Assembly: GCF_041433555.1 (NCBI RefSeq)
Contig: NZ_JAPWBR010000001.1
Location: 115,250 to 179,249 of the forward strand
Reading direction: 5' to 3'
Source: Granulicatella sp041433555
GTDB lineage: Bacteria; Bacillota; Bacilli; Lactobacillales; Aerococcaceae
DNA length: 64,000 nt
In this document: positions 49,470 to 58,469 of the stretch, piece by piece
How positions within the stretch are numbered: position 1 is the first letter of the stretch
Layout: each line of letters starts with the position of its first letter
The notes under the pieces: model-generated
Told to the model about the DNA's origin: nothing
Seen by the model: only the letters and a program-made list of their open reading frames with translations
The model's database searches: none
Made by a program: the position numbers and the translations under genes

Positions 49470-50363
49470 TTACTGTTTGTTTTCACCCTTTTTCACGATG
49501 GCCACAACATAGTGCACCGTTACTTTTGAGAGCGGATGAGAGGTGCTATAGGCCTTATCTTCGGCACTTGCTCCCCAGTATAAAGGCGTCATTTCGAGTA
49601 AATGACGATAAGTTTCTTCTGTTAAATCGACCGTGTAGCGTACCTCTTCAAACGTGACTTGAGGGCATTCGGACTGCACGCGTTCTAGGATATCCGCATT
49701 CGAATACGTTTGTTTTTCCGGATTTGAACGGTAGAGCTGTTGGCGTAATTCTGCTAAATAATCATTGCCTGGAATTACTTTAACAAGTGTCCCTCCTGGA
49801 GCCAATACGCGCATAAACTCTTGATAGTTCGACGGCGTTAAAATATTCAAAAGCGTCCCACAAGATTCATCCGCAAATGGCAAGTTCGCCAAGTCTCCTA
49901 AGAAGAATAGCGCTTGGTTTCCAAAATGAACCGACGCTTGATGGATGCCTTCTTTAGCGATATCCATGCCGCATAAAGGTGCCTTCACGCGCTTTGATAA
50001 CCACGATAAATGACTGCCTTCCCCACATCCGATATCGACAATAAACTTCTCTTCGTCTGCCGAAAGATGCGGCAAAATTGACTCTAATAAAGGCTCAAAG
50101 AAGCCACTCTGCGCCAGTTCATAGCGATGATGGAAAAGAGGCGCATCATAATCCGTATTCGCATTTTGCTTCATCAGATGCAAGGTCCCTTTTTTCGAAA
50201 TATTAAATCGGTGCCCCTTCCCGCAAACCACGCTATGATTCTGGGCAGAAACCATCGCATCATGGCAATACGGGCAACGAAAGGCATGTAGATGTTGGTT
50301 GATGAAATGCTCGGCCCAATCGATTTTCTTAATGGCCGCATTTTGTACTTCCTGTTTTGTCAT
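49470..50363 (-). CDS. rlmA: 23S rRNA (guanine) methyltransferase RlmA type
   Basis: A 297-residue SAM-dependent methyltransferase. An N-terminal zinc ribbon (FRCPYCHDAM and VVCGKGHRF) is followed by the Rossmann fold with VDIGCGEGSHLSWLSKR. RlmA(II) in Gram-positives methylates G748 near the macrolide site; RlmA(I) methylates G745. The sequence alone does not decide, though RlmA(II) is expected here. I use the ATG at 50363, nine bases inside the longest frame, because AGAG is eight bases from it. Confidence 0.9.
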   Translation of the reverse strand: MTKQEVQNAAIKKIDWAEHFINQHLHAFRCPYCHDAMVSAQNHSVVCGKGHRFNISKKGTLHLMKQNANTDYDAPLFHHRYELAQSGFFEPLLESILPHLSADEEKFIVDIGCGEGSHLSWLSKRVKAPLCGMDIAKEGIHQASVHFGNQALFFLGDLANLPFADESCGTLLNILTPSNYQEFMRVLAPGGTLVKVIPGNDYLAELRQQLYRSNPEKQTYSNADILERVQSECPQVTFEEVRYTVDLTEETYRHLLEMTPLYWGASAEDKAYSTSHPLSKVTVHYVVAIVKKGENKQ

Positions 50364-50505
50364 TCGATACACTCTTTCTCGTTTTCTCTGTTTCAGTATA
50401 GCACATTCGCAACCAAATGCTGGAAACAGTCTATTTTGAGAATTTTTAAGAGAGTGCTACAATGAATTTACTTGAAGAAAATGGAAAAGGTGAAGGAGAA
50501 GAATT

Positions 50506-51621
50506 ATGACACAAAAAATTCCAGTTACAATCGTCAGCGGCTTCCTTGGCGCTGGGAAAACGACTTTAATCAACAAAGTTTTAAAAGAAAAACACGGCGA
50601 ACATATCGCTGTTGTCATTAACGAATTCGGCGAAATCGGTGTAGACCATCAATTCGTGCTTGACGTTGAAGAAGAAATCTATCAAATGGATAACGGCTGC
50701 CTCTGCTGTACGCTTCGTACAGACATTGCTGATATGTTGAAATCCATCTTAATGGTCAAAGAACAAAACGGCATTCGCGTGGACCGCGTGTTATTCGAGA
50801 CAACAGGTCTTGCTGATCCAGCTCCAATCGCACAAACATTTATTAACGTGCCATTCTTAAATGAGCACTTTATCTTAGATGCGGTATTAACAGTTGTGGA
50901 TTCTAAAAACTTCCTATACCAAACAGCGCATCAACCTGAACCAGCCAAACAAGTTGGTTTCGCGGATAAAATTTTCATGTCAAAACATAGCTTAGTAGAC
51001 GAAACCATCTACGCGAAAGTGATTAACGAAGTTCGCAGCATCAATGCCTTTGCGGAAATCCAAGACCTTGACGCACGTCCTGTGCATATGAGCGACATGT
51101 TCGGACTTGAATTGTTCTACGCATCTGAGAAGAAAATCTTAGAAATGCAAGAACACGCTGAAGAAGAATATTGCGAAGAATGTGGCCATACACATGCACA
51201 CGGTGACCACGATCACGAGCATCACCATCATGATCACGAACATCACGATCACGACCATGACCACGAACATGAACACCATGACCATGATCACGAACATCAT
51301 CATCACCATAGTCATAGCCACCATAGCGGTATTAACTCATTCGTCATCGAGACTGAAAAACCATTAGTTCTCGCAAACATTAACGAATGGTTGAACGAGC
51401 TTGTCTATATTTACGGCCCAGAATTATACCGTTACAAAGGAATCTTGAACGTGGAAGGATTAGATTACCAAATCATCTTCCAAGGAGTTCAAATGAGCTT
51501 TGATATTTCAAGAGGTCGCGATTGGAAGGATACAAAACGCGGCTCAACATTGGTCTTCATCGGAAAGAACCTTCCAGAAAATCAATTACGCGAAAGCTTT
51601 ATTGCTTGTACTGAAAAATAA
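50506..51621 (+). CDS. CobW/COG0523 family GTPase with His-rich linker
   Basis: A 371-residue metallochaperone-type G3E GTPase. P-loop GFLGAGKTT, the metal motif GCLCCTLR, the GTPase motif SKHSLVDE and a C-terminal CobW domain (about 280-370). Between the domains, residues about 225-278 are almost only His, Asp and Glu, typical of the zinc-related subgroup. These proteins deliver Zn or other metals to client enzymes during limitation. No Zur box was evident in the short upstream region. AAGGAG precedes the ATG. Flanked by a good terminator. Confidence 0.92.
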   Translation: MTQKIPVTIVSGFLGAGKTTLINKVLKEKHGEHIAVVINEFGEIGVDHQFVLDVEEEIYQMDNGCLCCTLRTDIADMLKSILMVKEQNGIRVDRVLFETTGLADPAPIAQTFINVPFLNEHFILDAVLTVVDSKNFLYQTAHQPEPAKQVGFADKIFMSKHSLVDETIYAKVINEVRSINAFAEIQDLDARPVHMSDMFGLELFYASEKKILEMQEHAEEEYCEECGHTHAHGDHDHEHHHHDHEHHDHDHDHEHEHHDHDHEHHHHHSHSHHSGINSFVIETEKPLVLANINEWLNELVYIYGPELYRYKGILNVEGLDYQIIFQGVQMSFDISRGRDWKDTKRGSTLVFIGKNLPENQLRESFIACTEK

Positions 51622-51625
51622 ATCA

Positions 51626-51660
51626 AACGAAAAGGTCGCCCAAGTAGGGCGACCTTTTAC
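51626..51660 (+). terminator. Intrinsic terminator after CobW gene
   Basis: AAAAGGTCGCCC pairs with GGGCGACCTTTT; T-run follows. Confidence 0.9.
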
Positions 51661-51691
51661 TTTTTATCTTAATTTCTACCTTAATGGATTT

Positions 51692-52312
51692 CTATTTTCC
51701 AAGTTCATCCAATAATTCTTGGTGTTTTTGTCGCCAATCTGCCTTCTCTTCTTCGGTAATTTCACGAAGAACGCGGCATGGATTTCCGACCGCAATCACA
51801 TTACTTGGAATGTCTTTTGTTACCACAGATCCAGACCCGATAACCGTATTATCGCCAATCGTCACTCCCGGATTCACCGTCACATTGGCCCCGAGCCATA
51901 CGCTATTGCCAATCGTAATCGGGATTCCAAATTCTGGACCCGCATTGCGCGTTTCGGCATCGATTGGATGTCCCGGTGTCACAAGCGATACATGCGGCCC
52001 GAACATGCAGTTGTCCCCAATCGTAATCGGCGCTACGTCTAATAATGTACAGTCGAAATTCGCATAGAAGCCTTCGCCAATCGTTGTATGAACTCCGTAG
52101 TCCACATAGACGGGTTGCTCCATGTAAATTTTCTCGCCGGTTTTTCCAAATAACTGTTTTAATAACGCACGTCTTCCTTCGAAATCATCGAAGTCCAAAC
52201 GATTGTATTGTTGCGCTAATTTTTTTCCTTTAATCGATAAGTCTCTTAGCCCTTCTGTGAGAGACGGAATATATAAGTCTCCTGTGAGCATGCGTTCTTT
52301 CATGGTTTTCAT
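51692..52312 (-). CDS. Maltose/galactoside O-acetyltransferase family protein
   Basis: A 206-residue acetyltransferase. The N-terminal Mac domain (MLTGDLYIPSLTEGLRDLS) is followed by left-handed beta-helix hexapeptide repeats (about residues 70-185, with VDYGVHTTIGEGFYANFDCT and IGSGSVVTKDIPSNVIAVGN). It transfers acetyl from acetyl-CoA to a sugar hydroxyl, with uncertain physiological substrate. The start overlaps the stop of the thioredoxin-like gene by four bases, so the two are translationally coupled. Confidence 0.9.
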   Translation of the reverse strand: MKTMKERMLTGDLYIPSLTEGLRDLSIKGKKLAQQYNRLDFDDFEGRRALLKQLFGKTGEKIYMEQPVYVDYGVHTTIGEGFYANFDCTLLDVAPITIGDNCMFGPHVSLVTPGHPIDAETRNAGPEFGIPITIGNSVWLGANVTVNPGVTIGDNTVIGSGSVVTKDIPSNVIAVGNPCRVLREITEEEKADWRQKHQELLDELGK

Positions 52313-52599
52313 TCTGTCTCCGCCGTTTCTGCATACGCCTTTGCTTGAACGATGCGCTTTTCGAGTTCCAAAAGGTCGATAAAGCGTGCTTGCCGCGCGA
52401 ATTCTTTGTCTCCAACCATCAAGAGAACGGCCGGTACTGTTAACACTTCATAGCGGCTGGCCACTTCTGGATGAAGAGTGGCATCGATTTCTTCTACTGG
52501 AACCTTATACTCTTTGGCAAGTTCCTTTACTCGTGGTTTAACCGCATGACACACCCCACATGTTTGCATGGATATATATATGATTTTTACTTCGTCCAT
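52309..52599 (-). CDS. Thioredoxin-like protein (CGVC)
   Basis: A 96-residue thioredoxin fold. The redox motif CGVC lies at about residues 14-17 in SMQTCGVCHAVKPRVKEL, and the cis-proline loop is VPAVLLMVGDKEF. Short YtpP-like thioredoxin. It lies head to head with the YebC-type gene and overlaps the O-acetyltransferase gene. It should reduce disulfides in the cytosol; client unknown. Confidence 0.88.
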   Translation of the reverse strand: MDEVKIIYISMQTCGVCHAVKPRVKELAKEYKVPVEEIDATLHPEVASRYEVLTVPAVLLMVGDKEFARQARFIDLLELEKRIVQAKAYAETAETE

Positions 52600-52755
52600 T
52601 TTCTCACCTCACTCCTATCATACCCGATAGCCCAAGAAATCTTGCAAACTTTGCTCATAAGCCCTTTTTTAGTAGAAAACACTTAACAAACCGCGTCTTG
52701 ATTGTGTATAATGGAAGAGTTAAGTCCAGATGAAAATCAGAAAGTGAGTGAAACA

Positions 52756-53475
52756 ATGGGACGTAAATGGGCAAATATTGTCGAAAAGAAAACAAAATTA
52801 GATGCTAACAATAGTAAAATCTACGCTAAATTCGGGATTGAAATCTATGTAGCTGCAAAACAAGGGGAACCAGATCCTCATTCAAACCAAAAATTAAAAT
52901 TCGTTATTGACCGTGCTAAAACTTATAATGTACCACGTCATATCATCGAACGTGCGATTGAAAAAGCAAAAGGTGGCGGCGATGGCGACTACCAAGAACT
53001 CCGTTACGAAGGTTTCGGACCAAACGGCTCTATGATTATCGTAGATGCGTTAACAAATAACGTAAACCGTACAGCAGCTGACGTACGTGCCGCTTACAGC
53101 AAAAACGGCGGTAACATGGGTGCACCAGGTTCTGTAACATACTTATTTGACCACACAGCAATCTTCGGTATCGCAAACAAAGATGCTGACGAATTATTAG
53201 AACAATTAATGGAAGCAGACGTTGACGTTCGTGACGTTGTTCAAGAAGACGACCAAGCGATTGTTTACGCTGAACCAAACGACTTCCACACTGTTCGTAA
53301 AGCATTAGAAGATTTAGGAATCACTGAATTCACAGTGAGCGAAATCGAAATGATTCCTCAATCAGAAGTGACACTTGAAGGCGACGACTTACGTTTATTC
53401 GAACGTATGATTAACGCTCTAGAAGACAACGAAGACGTTCAAAAAGTGTACCACAACGTAAACTTAGAAGACTAA
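52756..53475 (+). CDS. YebC/PmpR family protein
   Basis: A 239-residue YebC/TACO1 family protein with the start MGRKWANIVEKKTKLDANNS and the core YEGFGPNGSMIIVDALTNNV and GSVTYLFDHTAIF. Family members were first described as transcription regulators and more recently as factors that help ribosomes through proline stretches. The ATG at 52756 has AAGTGAG upstream; earlier in-frame codons to 52702 lack a ribosome binding site. Its terminator hairpin is split by an IS element. Confidence 0.92.
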   Translation: MGRKWANIVEKKTKLDANNSKIYAKFGIEIYVAAKQGEPDPHSNQKLKFVIDRAKTYNVPRHIIERAIEKAKGGGDGDYQELRYEGFGPNGSMIIVDALTNNVNRTAADVRAAYSKNGGNMGAPGSVTYLFDHTAIFGIANKDADELLEQLMEADVDVRDVVQEDDQAIVYAEPNDFHTVRKALEDLGITEFTVSEIEMIPQSEVTLEGDDLRLFERMINALEDNEDVQKVYHNVNLED

Positions 53476-53481
53476 TAATAG

Positions 53482-53498
53482 AAAAAGCAACATGTAAC
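53482..53498 (+). terminator. Left half of the split yebC terminator
   Basis: AAAAAGCAACATGTAAC is the exact complement of GTTACATGTTGCTTTTT at 54943-54959. The two arms with loop ATACTAA would form a 17-pair terminator if the IS element were removed. Confidence 0.8.
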
Positions 53499-53562
53499 AT
53501 ACTAAGTTTGAAGTGCACCCCAAAAGTTAGACAGAAAATCTAACTTTTGGGGTGTTTTTATT

Positions 53563-54078
53563 ATGAAATTAACTTATGAAGATAAAGTTCAGATTTATGA
53601 ACTCAGAAAACAAGGAGTTAGCTACTCAAAACTCTCAGATATGTTTGATATACAGAAGTCAAATCTTAAATACATGATTAAATTGATTGATCGTTATGGT
53701 CTAGAGATAGTAAAAAAAGGGAGAAATAATTATTATTCTCCTGAATTAAAACAAGAAATAATTGATAAAGTCCTACATGAAGGCCGTTCTCAAGGAGAAG
53801 TTTCTCTTGAATATGCTCTCTTACATCGGGGGCTACTTCCTAACTGGCTCGCACAATACAAGAAAAATAAGTATACTATTGTTGAGAAAACAAGAGGGAG
53901 AGTACCTAAAATGGGTCGTAAGCCAAAGAAAAAACTAGAAGAGATGACAGAACTTGAACGCCTTCAGGCTGAAAATGAGTATTTAAGAGCGGAGAATGCC
54001 ATTCTAAAAAAGTTGAGAGAACTCCGCTTGAAGGAGGAAAAAGAGAAAGAAGAAAGACGCAGATTGTCAGAGAGTTAG
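53563..54078 (+). CDS. IS3 family OrfA (helix-turn-helix subunit)
   Basis: A 171-residue protein. Two helix-turn-helix regions (about residues 5-60 and 62-110) are followed by a basic linker and a leucine zipper (about 125-155, LERLQAENEYLRAENAILKK) that mediates multimerisation. The heptamer A-AAA-AAG at 54006-54012 stands in the zero frame, so a -1 slip joins it to OrfB with no stop between. A small hairpin CTCC/GGAG just downstream may stimulate slipping. By itself OrfA binds the IS ends and represses transposition. Confidence 0.92.
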   Translation: MKLTYEDKVQIYELRKQGVSYSKLSDMFDIQKSNLKYMIKLIDRYGLEIVKKGRNNYYSPELKQEIIDKVLHEGRSQGEVSLEYALLHRGLLPNWLAQYKKNKYTIVEKTRGRVPKMGRKPKKKLEEMTELERLQAENEYLRAENAILKKLRELRLKEEKEKEERRRLSES

Positions 54079-54911
54079 TGGCAGAGTTTCCTTTAGATAT
54101 TCTTCTAAAGATTATCAAACTCGCTCGTTCAACTTACTACTATCATTTAAAGCAGCTAAACCAAGAAGATAAGAATCATGCCATTAAAAACGAAATAGAA
54201 ACCATTTATACCGAGCATAAAGGGAATTATGGATATCGCCGTATCACTCTTGAGCTTAGAAACCGTGGTTTCATCGTAAATCATAAGAAGGTACAACGTT
54301 TGATGAAAATGTTGGGGCTAAGTGCTCGTATTCGTCGAAAACGTAAGTATTCTTCTTATCATGGAGAAGTTGGAAAGAAAGCTGCGAACATTATTCAACG
54401 CCAATTTGAAGCTGAAAAACCGATGGAAAAGTGCTATACAGACGTTACGGAATTTTCTATTCCAACAAGCAACCAAAAACTATATTTATCACCAGTTTTA
54501 GATGGTTATAACAGCGAAATTATAGCTTATTCTCTATCGTATTCACCGAATTTAAACCAAGTAAAAGATATGTTAGAGAAAGCTTTTAGAGAAGAACAAT
54601 ACGAGAATACTATTCTCCACAGTGATCAGGGATGGCAATACCAGCATGAGTTTTATCATAAATTCTTAGAAAATAAAGGCATTCAGCCATCGATGTCTGG
54701 CAAGGGGAATAGTCCTGACAATGGCATGATGGAATCGTTCTTTGGCATTCTTAAATCAGAGATGTTTTATGGCTATGAAAAGACATTTAAATCTATAAAG
54801 GAACTTGAGGGGGCAATCGTTGATTATATTGATTATTACAACAACAAACGAATCAAAGTAAAATTAAAAGGACTTAGTCCTGTACAATACAGAACTAAAT
54901 CCTTCGCTTAA
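54078..54911 (+). CDS. IS3 family OrfB transposase (DDE)
   Basis: A 277-residue integrase-fold protein, normally made as the OrfAB fusion by -1 frameshifting. The HTH_21-like part has IYTEHKGNYGYRRITLELR. The catalytic triad is visible as Asp in CYTDVTEF, Asp in LHSDQGWQYQ and Glu in GMMESFFGILKSE. The GTG at 54078 overlaps the OrfA stop. All catalytic residues are present, so the element could be active. Confidence 0.93.
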   Translation: MAEFPLDILLKIIKLARSTYYYHLKQLNQEDKNHAIKNEIETIYTEHKGNYGYRRITLELRNRGFIVNHKKVQRLMKMLGLSARIRRKRKYSSYHGEVGKKAANIIQRQFEAEKPMEKCYTDVTEFSIPTSNQKLYLSPVLDGYNSEIIAYSLSYSPNLNQVKDMLEKAFREEQYENTILHSDQGWQYQHEFYHKFLENKGIQPSMSGKGNSPDNGMMESFFGILKSEMFYGYEKTFKSIKELEGAIVDYIDYYNNKRIKVKLKGLSPVQYRTKSFA

Positions 54912-54942
54912 ATTAATTGTCTAACTTTTTGGGGTCAGTACA

Positions 54943-54960
54943 GTTACATGTTGCTTTTTT
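54943..54960 (+). terminator. Right half of the split yebC terminator
   Basis: GTTACATGTTGCTTTTTT; its first three bases are also the target duplication of the IS. Alone it cannot form the hairpin. Confidence 0.75.
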
Positions 54961-55052
54961 GTTCCCTTTCAACCTGAGAACACACTTCCCATAAGCTTCT
55001 TATCTCGCGGGGCACCTCACCCAGAAAGCACCTTATTCCTTTTTAGCAAAAA

Positions 55053-55260
55053 GGACAAAACAGGATACGAAAAGCTCCATGGATTCTATAGTAGGAACAA
55101 TAGCGAGTGCATTCAATGTGAATTACTGCCGCTTGGAAATTTATTTCCTAGCGGCAGTTTGAAGCTTGAAAGGAATTGAGACGTAAGGCTCAATCCGGTG
55201 CAGCTATTGTCACTACTATGAAGATATCCATAGGAGCTTGTAGTGTCCTGTTTTTTGTCC
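55053..55260 (+). repeat. Family B element, copy 6
   Basis: Outer arms GGACAAAACAGGATAC, AAGCTCCATGGAT and ATAGTAG, ACAATAGC pair with 55202-55260. Inside are TTCAATGTGAATTACTGCC, hairpin CGCTTGGAAAT/ATTTCCTAGCG, GGCAGTTTGAAGCTTG, then ATTGAGACGTAAGGCTCAAT and CCGGTGC. It reaches to within four bases of the ABC permease stop and could act as its terminator. 54961-55052 shows nothing else. Confidence 0.8.
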
Positions 55261-55263
55261 GTC

Positions 55264-56364
55264 CTATTTATTTTGCACATACTGCTCAAGGCGGTAGCTT
55301 CCTGCAGTGAGGTAGACCCCTGCCATCGCAAGAATAACCCAGACTGATGGGAAGAGCGTTTGAAGGTCAATCGACTTGTACAACCAGTAAATCGGGCTGA
55401 TATACGCCACAAGTCTGAGCCAACTTCCTCCAAAATCCCCAAACGCTGCTGGCATTCCAATCCCCGCCATCACCATTACAAACAGCACTCCAAACGTCGT
55501 CGCGTGTCCTGGTGATTTGAAAATTCTGAAGAAGAATAAGTTTAGGCAGAGACTGTAAATAATCGTCGCGGCTAATAGTCCTGTAAACACTCCCCAGTTC
55601 ATTTCTGGAACGAGGCCTGTCAAGAACATCGCTGCCATCATAATCATGTTAACGATAAACATAAAGATAAAGTACGCCAATAAGAACGAAAGTGTAATCT
55701 CCAAATTAGAACGTGGAGAGACGACTGAGCGTTTCAACACGTGGCTCTTCTTGAAGTTAATCCAGTCCGAAGCAATCACCGACGCATTCATGATGACATA
55801 AAGGAGAGAGATGAGCATGACTACTCCACTCGCAACACTCGTCTTCGTTTCATTGATAGTAACCACCATTTGATTGTCAGTCTCTGGCAAGGTCTCTTCT
55901 TTCGTCAACACGCCTGTTTGTTGCAGCTTCGCGTTTAACATAACTTCTTTTAACACCTTCGTCAACTGTGCATCAAGTAGAAAGTCTCTTGTGCCGCGCT
56001 GCGTATTCCAGATGCGAATCGTTGGCACTCGGCCTTCTTTTGCCTTTTGTAAATAGTTCGCAGGCACTTCGTAAATAACGGTCATTTCGCCTTTTTTCAA
56101 AGCCTCTTTGGCGCTGTCTAAATCGAAGTACACATTCTCTTCTCGAATATACGGCGCAATCAATTCTTGGTACTCCTCATTTCCCTCGTTGAATACAAAG
56201 GCAACGGTTTTTGCGACCGTACTTGGTGTTTTCGTATCCACCGTTCCTTGCGTGGTAAGCATAATTCCATTGATAAGGACCGGCATTCCAATCATCATAA
56301 AGAGAATCAGTGGCATTTTCAATAATCGTTTCAAATGAAAGATTGTCATTTTTACAAGATTCAT
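55264..56364 (-). CDS. ABC-2 type exporter permease, subunit 2
   Basis: A 366-residue membrane protein of the ABC-2 group. One TM near residues 15-35, a large extracellular domain (about 40-185), then five TM segments. The arrangement is that of drug or bacteriocin exporters in the YhfE/DrrB style. It overlaps the other permease gene by four bases, so both are made together and pair as a heterodimer with the ATPase encoded upstream. Substrate unknown. Confidence 0.88.
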   Translation of the reverse strand: MNLVKMTIFHLKRLLKMPLILFMMIGMPVLINGIMLTTQGTVDTKTPSTVAKTVAFVFNEGNEEYQELIAPYIREENVYFDLDSAKEALKKGEMTVIYEVPANYLQKAKEGRVPTIRIWNTQRGTRDFLLDAQLTKVLKEVMLNAKLQQTGVLTKEETLPETDNQMVVTINETKTSVASGVVMLISLLYVIMNASVIASDWINFKKSHVLKRSVVSPRSNLEITLSFLLAYFIFMFIVNMIMMAAMFLTGLVPEMNWGVFTGLLAATIIYSLCLNLFFFRIFKSPGHATTFGVLFVMVMAGIGMPAAFGDFGGSWLRLVAYISPIYWLYKSIDLQTLFPSVWVILAMAGVYLTAGSYRLEQYVQNK

Positions 56365-57515
56365 TGACGCGCCTCCTTTCTCTTCAATGACCAGTTAAAG
56401 GCAACCCCTAACACTAAAATAATCGGTGCGGCAACCATAGCCATCCCTTTCATCGACACGCCATTCATCACATCGACAAATGGGGTGTAAATAAATTGTC
56501 GAAACGGATTTCCGCTGAGGAAACTAAAGGTTGAACTAATTCGATCTAGAGGGATGACACCCGATAAGAACATGTAAACCAAGTTGATTCCAGTAGAGAA
56601 GGCTGGTAAGTTCTTCTCCGTCACGAAATTGCCGAGTAAGTTTCCAAGAACATTAAAGACTAGACTATAGAAAACGATGAGGACAAAGATGCTACCGATG
56701 TTTCCTCCAAAAGTTGTTGGATCGAGGATTTTCCATAGGCCGATATACACGAATGCCAATAGCGTCGTCATAATCATATTCACGGCTAAATCAAGTCTGT
56801 CTCGTTCACTAATACTAAATGGCAATACGTTCAAGCGTTTGCGAAGACCGCTGAGTTCTCGTTGTACCCCAAAGCGCATCGCAGTTTCAAGGAACATGAT
56901 GAATAGAAATCCAAGCCCAGTTATCGCGTAGTGTTGGTTTGCAGTCACTTGGGACTCAGCTTCTACTTGGTCTGTCTCGAAGGCTCTAGATGCGATTTCC
57001 TGTTGTAAGGATACAAGCATCCCCGCTGCTTGTTCGGGCGTGATGGATGCATTTTTACTTTCAGCTACAGCATTCATCACGGAACTTGCTTCTAATAATT
57101 GCGAAGTCATTGTTTTCAAGAGCGATTCATACACCGCAAGCGACGTACTCGATGTTCGCCCTGATTTCTCAAGGGTAATCGGAGTTGCTTGCGAACGCGT
57201 TTGAATCGACTCTGTAAAATCCGAAGGAATCGTCGCAATGATTTTCGCATTTTCTCTAACAGTAGTCAGCGCAATTTGTTTTTCCTCAGTGAGTTGCTCA
57301 AACAACGCCACGATTTGTTCTCCAAAAGCTCCTTTGTCTTGATTATCGATATAAATCTTCGTTTCAATCGTTAAATCAGACGGATTGAAGGCACCCTTTG
57401 TGGTAAACGCCAAGAATAGCGTTAATAGAAATGGCATTAAGACCATGAGTAATAGCGCCGGAAAAGACTTCAGAGCGGATATTAAATTGGCTTTAATATA
57501 ACGAATGTATCTCAT
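56361..57515 (-). CDS. ABC-2 type exporter permease, subunit 1
   Basis: A 384-residue paralog of the following permease: one N-terminal TM (KSFPALLLMVLMPFLLTLFL), an extracellular region of about 170 residues, and five C-terminal TM segments with FSISERDRLDLAVNMIMTTL and FLSGVIPLDRI. It lies nine bases after the ATPase gene. The large outer domain is typical of exporters that remove membrane-active peptides or lipids. Confidence 0.88.
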   Translation of the reverse strand: MRYIRYIKANLISALKSFPALLLMVLMPFLLTLFLAFTTKGAFNPSDLTIETKIYIDNQDKGAFGEQIVALFEQLTEEKQIALTTVRENAKIIATIPSDFTESIQTRSQATPITLEKSGRTSSTSLAVYESLLKTMTSQLLEASSVMNAVAESKNASITPEQAAGMLVSLQQEIASRAFETDQVEAESQVTANQHYAITGLGFLFIMFLETAMRFGVQRELSGLRKRLNVLPFSISERDRLDLAVNMIMTTLLAFVYIGLWKILDPTTFGGNIGSIFVLIVFYSLVFNVLGNLLGNFVTEKNLPAFSTGINLVYMFLSGVIPLDRISSTFSFLSGNPFRQFIYTPFVDVMNGVSMKGMAMVAAPIILVLGVAFNWSLKRKEARQ

Positions 57516-57524
57516 AAGTCCTCC

Positions 57525-58457
57525 TTAATCACGAAGCGTCTTTCCTGTTAATTGTAAGAACGCCTCTTCTAATGTCGTTTCTTTTACGTTGACAGATTTA
57601 ATCACGAGTTGTGCCTGTTCGACTTGCTCAATCAATTTCATCATCGAGAAAATCGTTTGGTCAATCGTGAGGGCTATTTCTTGTCCGTCCACTGTTACAA
57701 ATTGAATGCCGTTTTCGCTATTCTTCAACACTTCGTCAAATCCAGCAGGCACTCGGTCCAATGTGAGGGCCACCGTTTGTGTATGCCCTACGAGTTTTTT
57801 CACTTCTTCTTTCGTTCCATACGCCACTTCTTCTCCTAAATCGAGAATGAAGACGCGCTTACAGAGGGCTTCGATTTCCTCCATATAATGCGACGTGTAA
57901 AGAATCGTTGTCCCTTGTTCCGCAAGAGACTGAATATAGTCGAAGATATGTTGACGCGACTGCGCATCAACCCCAACAGTTGGTTCGTCTAAAATCAAAA
58001 TCGAAGGATTATGCAACATCGCAACGGCGATATTCAAGCGACGTTTCATCCCGCCAGAGTAGTTTTTCACTTTCTCTTTCTTCTTGTCAGTTAGACCGGC
58101 CACTTCCAGTAATTTCTCGATTTGACTCTTCAACTCTGCCCCTGCTAACCCGTAAAGTCCACCGAAGTATTCTAAGTTGTCGACTGCATTCAATTCCTCA
58201 AGAAGCGCGATATCTTGTGGCACTAAGCCTAAGTGTTTTCGAATTTCTACTTTATCGGTTTTAATCGACTTTCCATTAATGAAAATGTCGCCGCTATCCA
58301 TCGATTGAATCCCTGTCAGAATATCAATCAATGTACTTTTCCCGGCCCCGTTTGGACCAAGCAAGCCGAATAGTTCCCCTTCCATAATTTCAAAGGAAAC
58401 ATTTTGTAGGACTTTTTGTCGTCCGTAAGATTTGGTTACGTCTTTAATTTCAATCAT
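57525..58457 (-). CDS. ABC transporter ATP-binding protein
   Basis: A 310-residue ATPase. Walker A GPNGAGKSTL, Q-loop in LGLVPQDIALLEEL, signature NYSGGMKRRL, Walker B ILILDEPTVGVD and a His switch in YTSHYMEE, followed by a C-terminal extension of about 90 residues. It powers the two permeases downstream. Its start follows the stop of a 32-residue membrane peptide gene by 12 bases. Confidence 0.94.
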   Translation of the reverse strand: MIEIKDVTKSYGRQKVLQNVSFEIMEGELFGLLGPNGAGKSTLIDILTGIQSMDSGDIFINGKSIKTDKVEIRKHLGLVPQDIALLEELNAVDNLEYFGGLYGLAGAELKSQIEKLLEVAGLTDKKKEKVKNYSGGMKRRLNIAVAMLHNPSILILDEPTVGVDAQSRQHIFDYIQSLAEQGTTILYTSHYMEEIEALCKRVFILDLGEEVAYGTKEEVKKLVGHTQTVALTLDRVPAGFDEVLKNSENGIQFVTVDGQEIALTIDQTIFSMMKLIEQVEQAQLVIKSVNVKETTLEEAFLQLTGKTLRD

Positions 58458-58469
58458 ATGTACACCTCT

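Larger units (their letters stand above)
53509..54942 (+). mobile_element. IS3 family insertion sequence (IS150-like)
   Basis: A 1434 bp element with 25 bp imperfect inverted ends (left TGAAGTGCACCCCAAAAGTT then AGACA; right, inverted, TGTACTGACCCCAAAAAGTT then AGACA) and the family's TG...CA tips. The target duplication is GTT (53506-53508 and 54943-54945). Two overlapping frames encode OrfA and the transposase OrfB, with a frameshift heptamer. It appears intact. Confidence 0.92.

Noticed and set aside
51139..51324. Met/Val-rich antisense frame opposite the CobW His-rich linker
   Set aside because: Composition is simply the complement of His/Asp codons; no start signals.
53563..54911. Split transposase taken as a frameshifted pseudogene
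   Set aside because: The overlap, slippery heptamer and intact catalytic residues fit normal programmed frameshifting of IS3 elements.
55113..55460. A 115-codon minus frame beyond the ABC permease stop
   Set aside because: It overlaps the permease gene in another frame and the family B element; no coding support.
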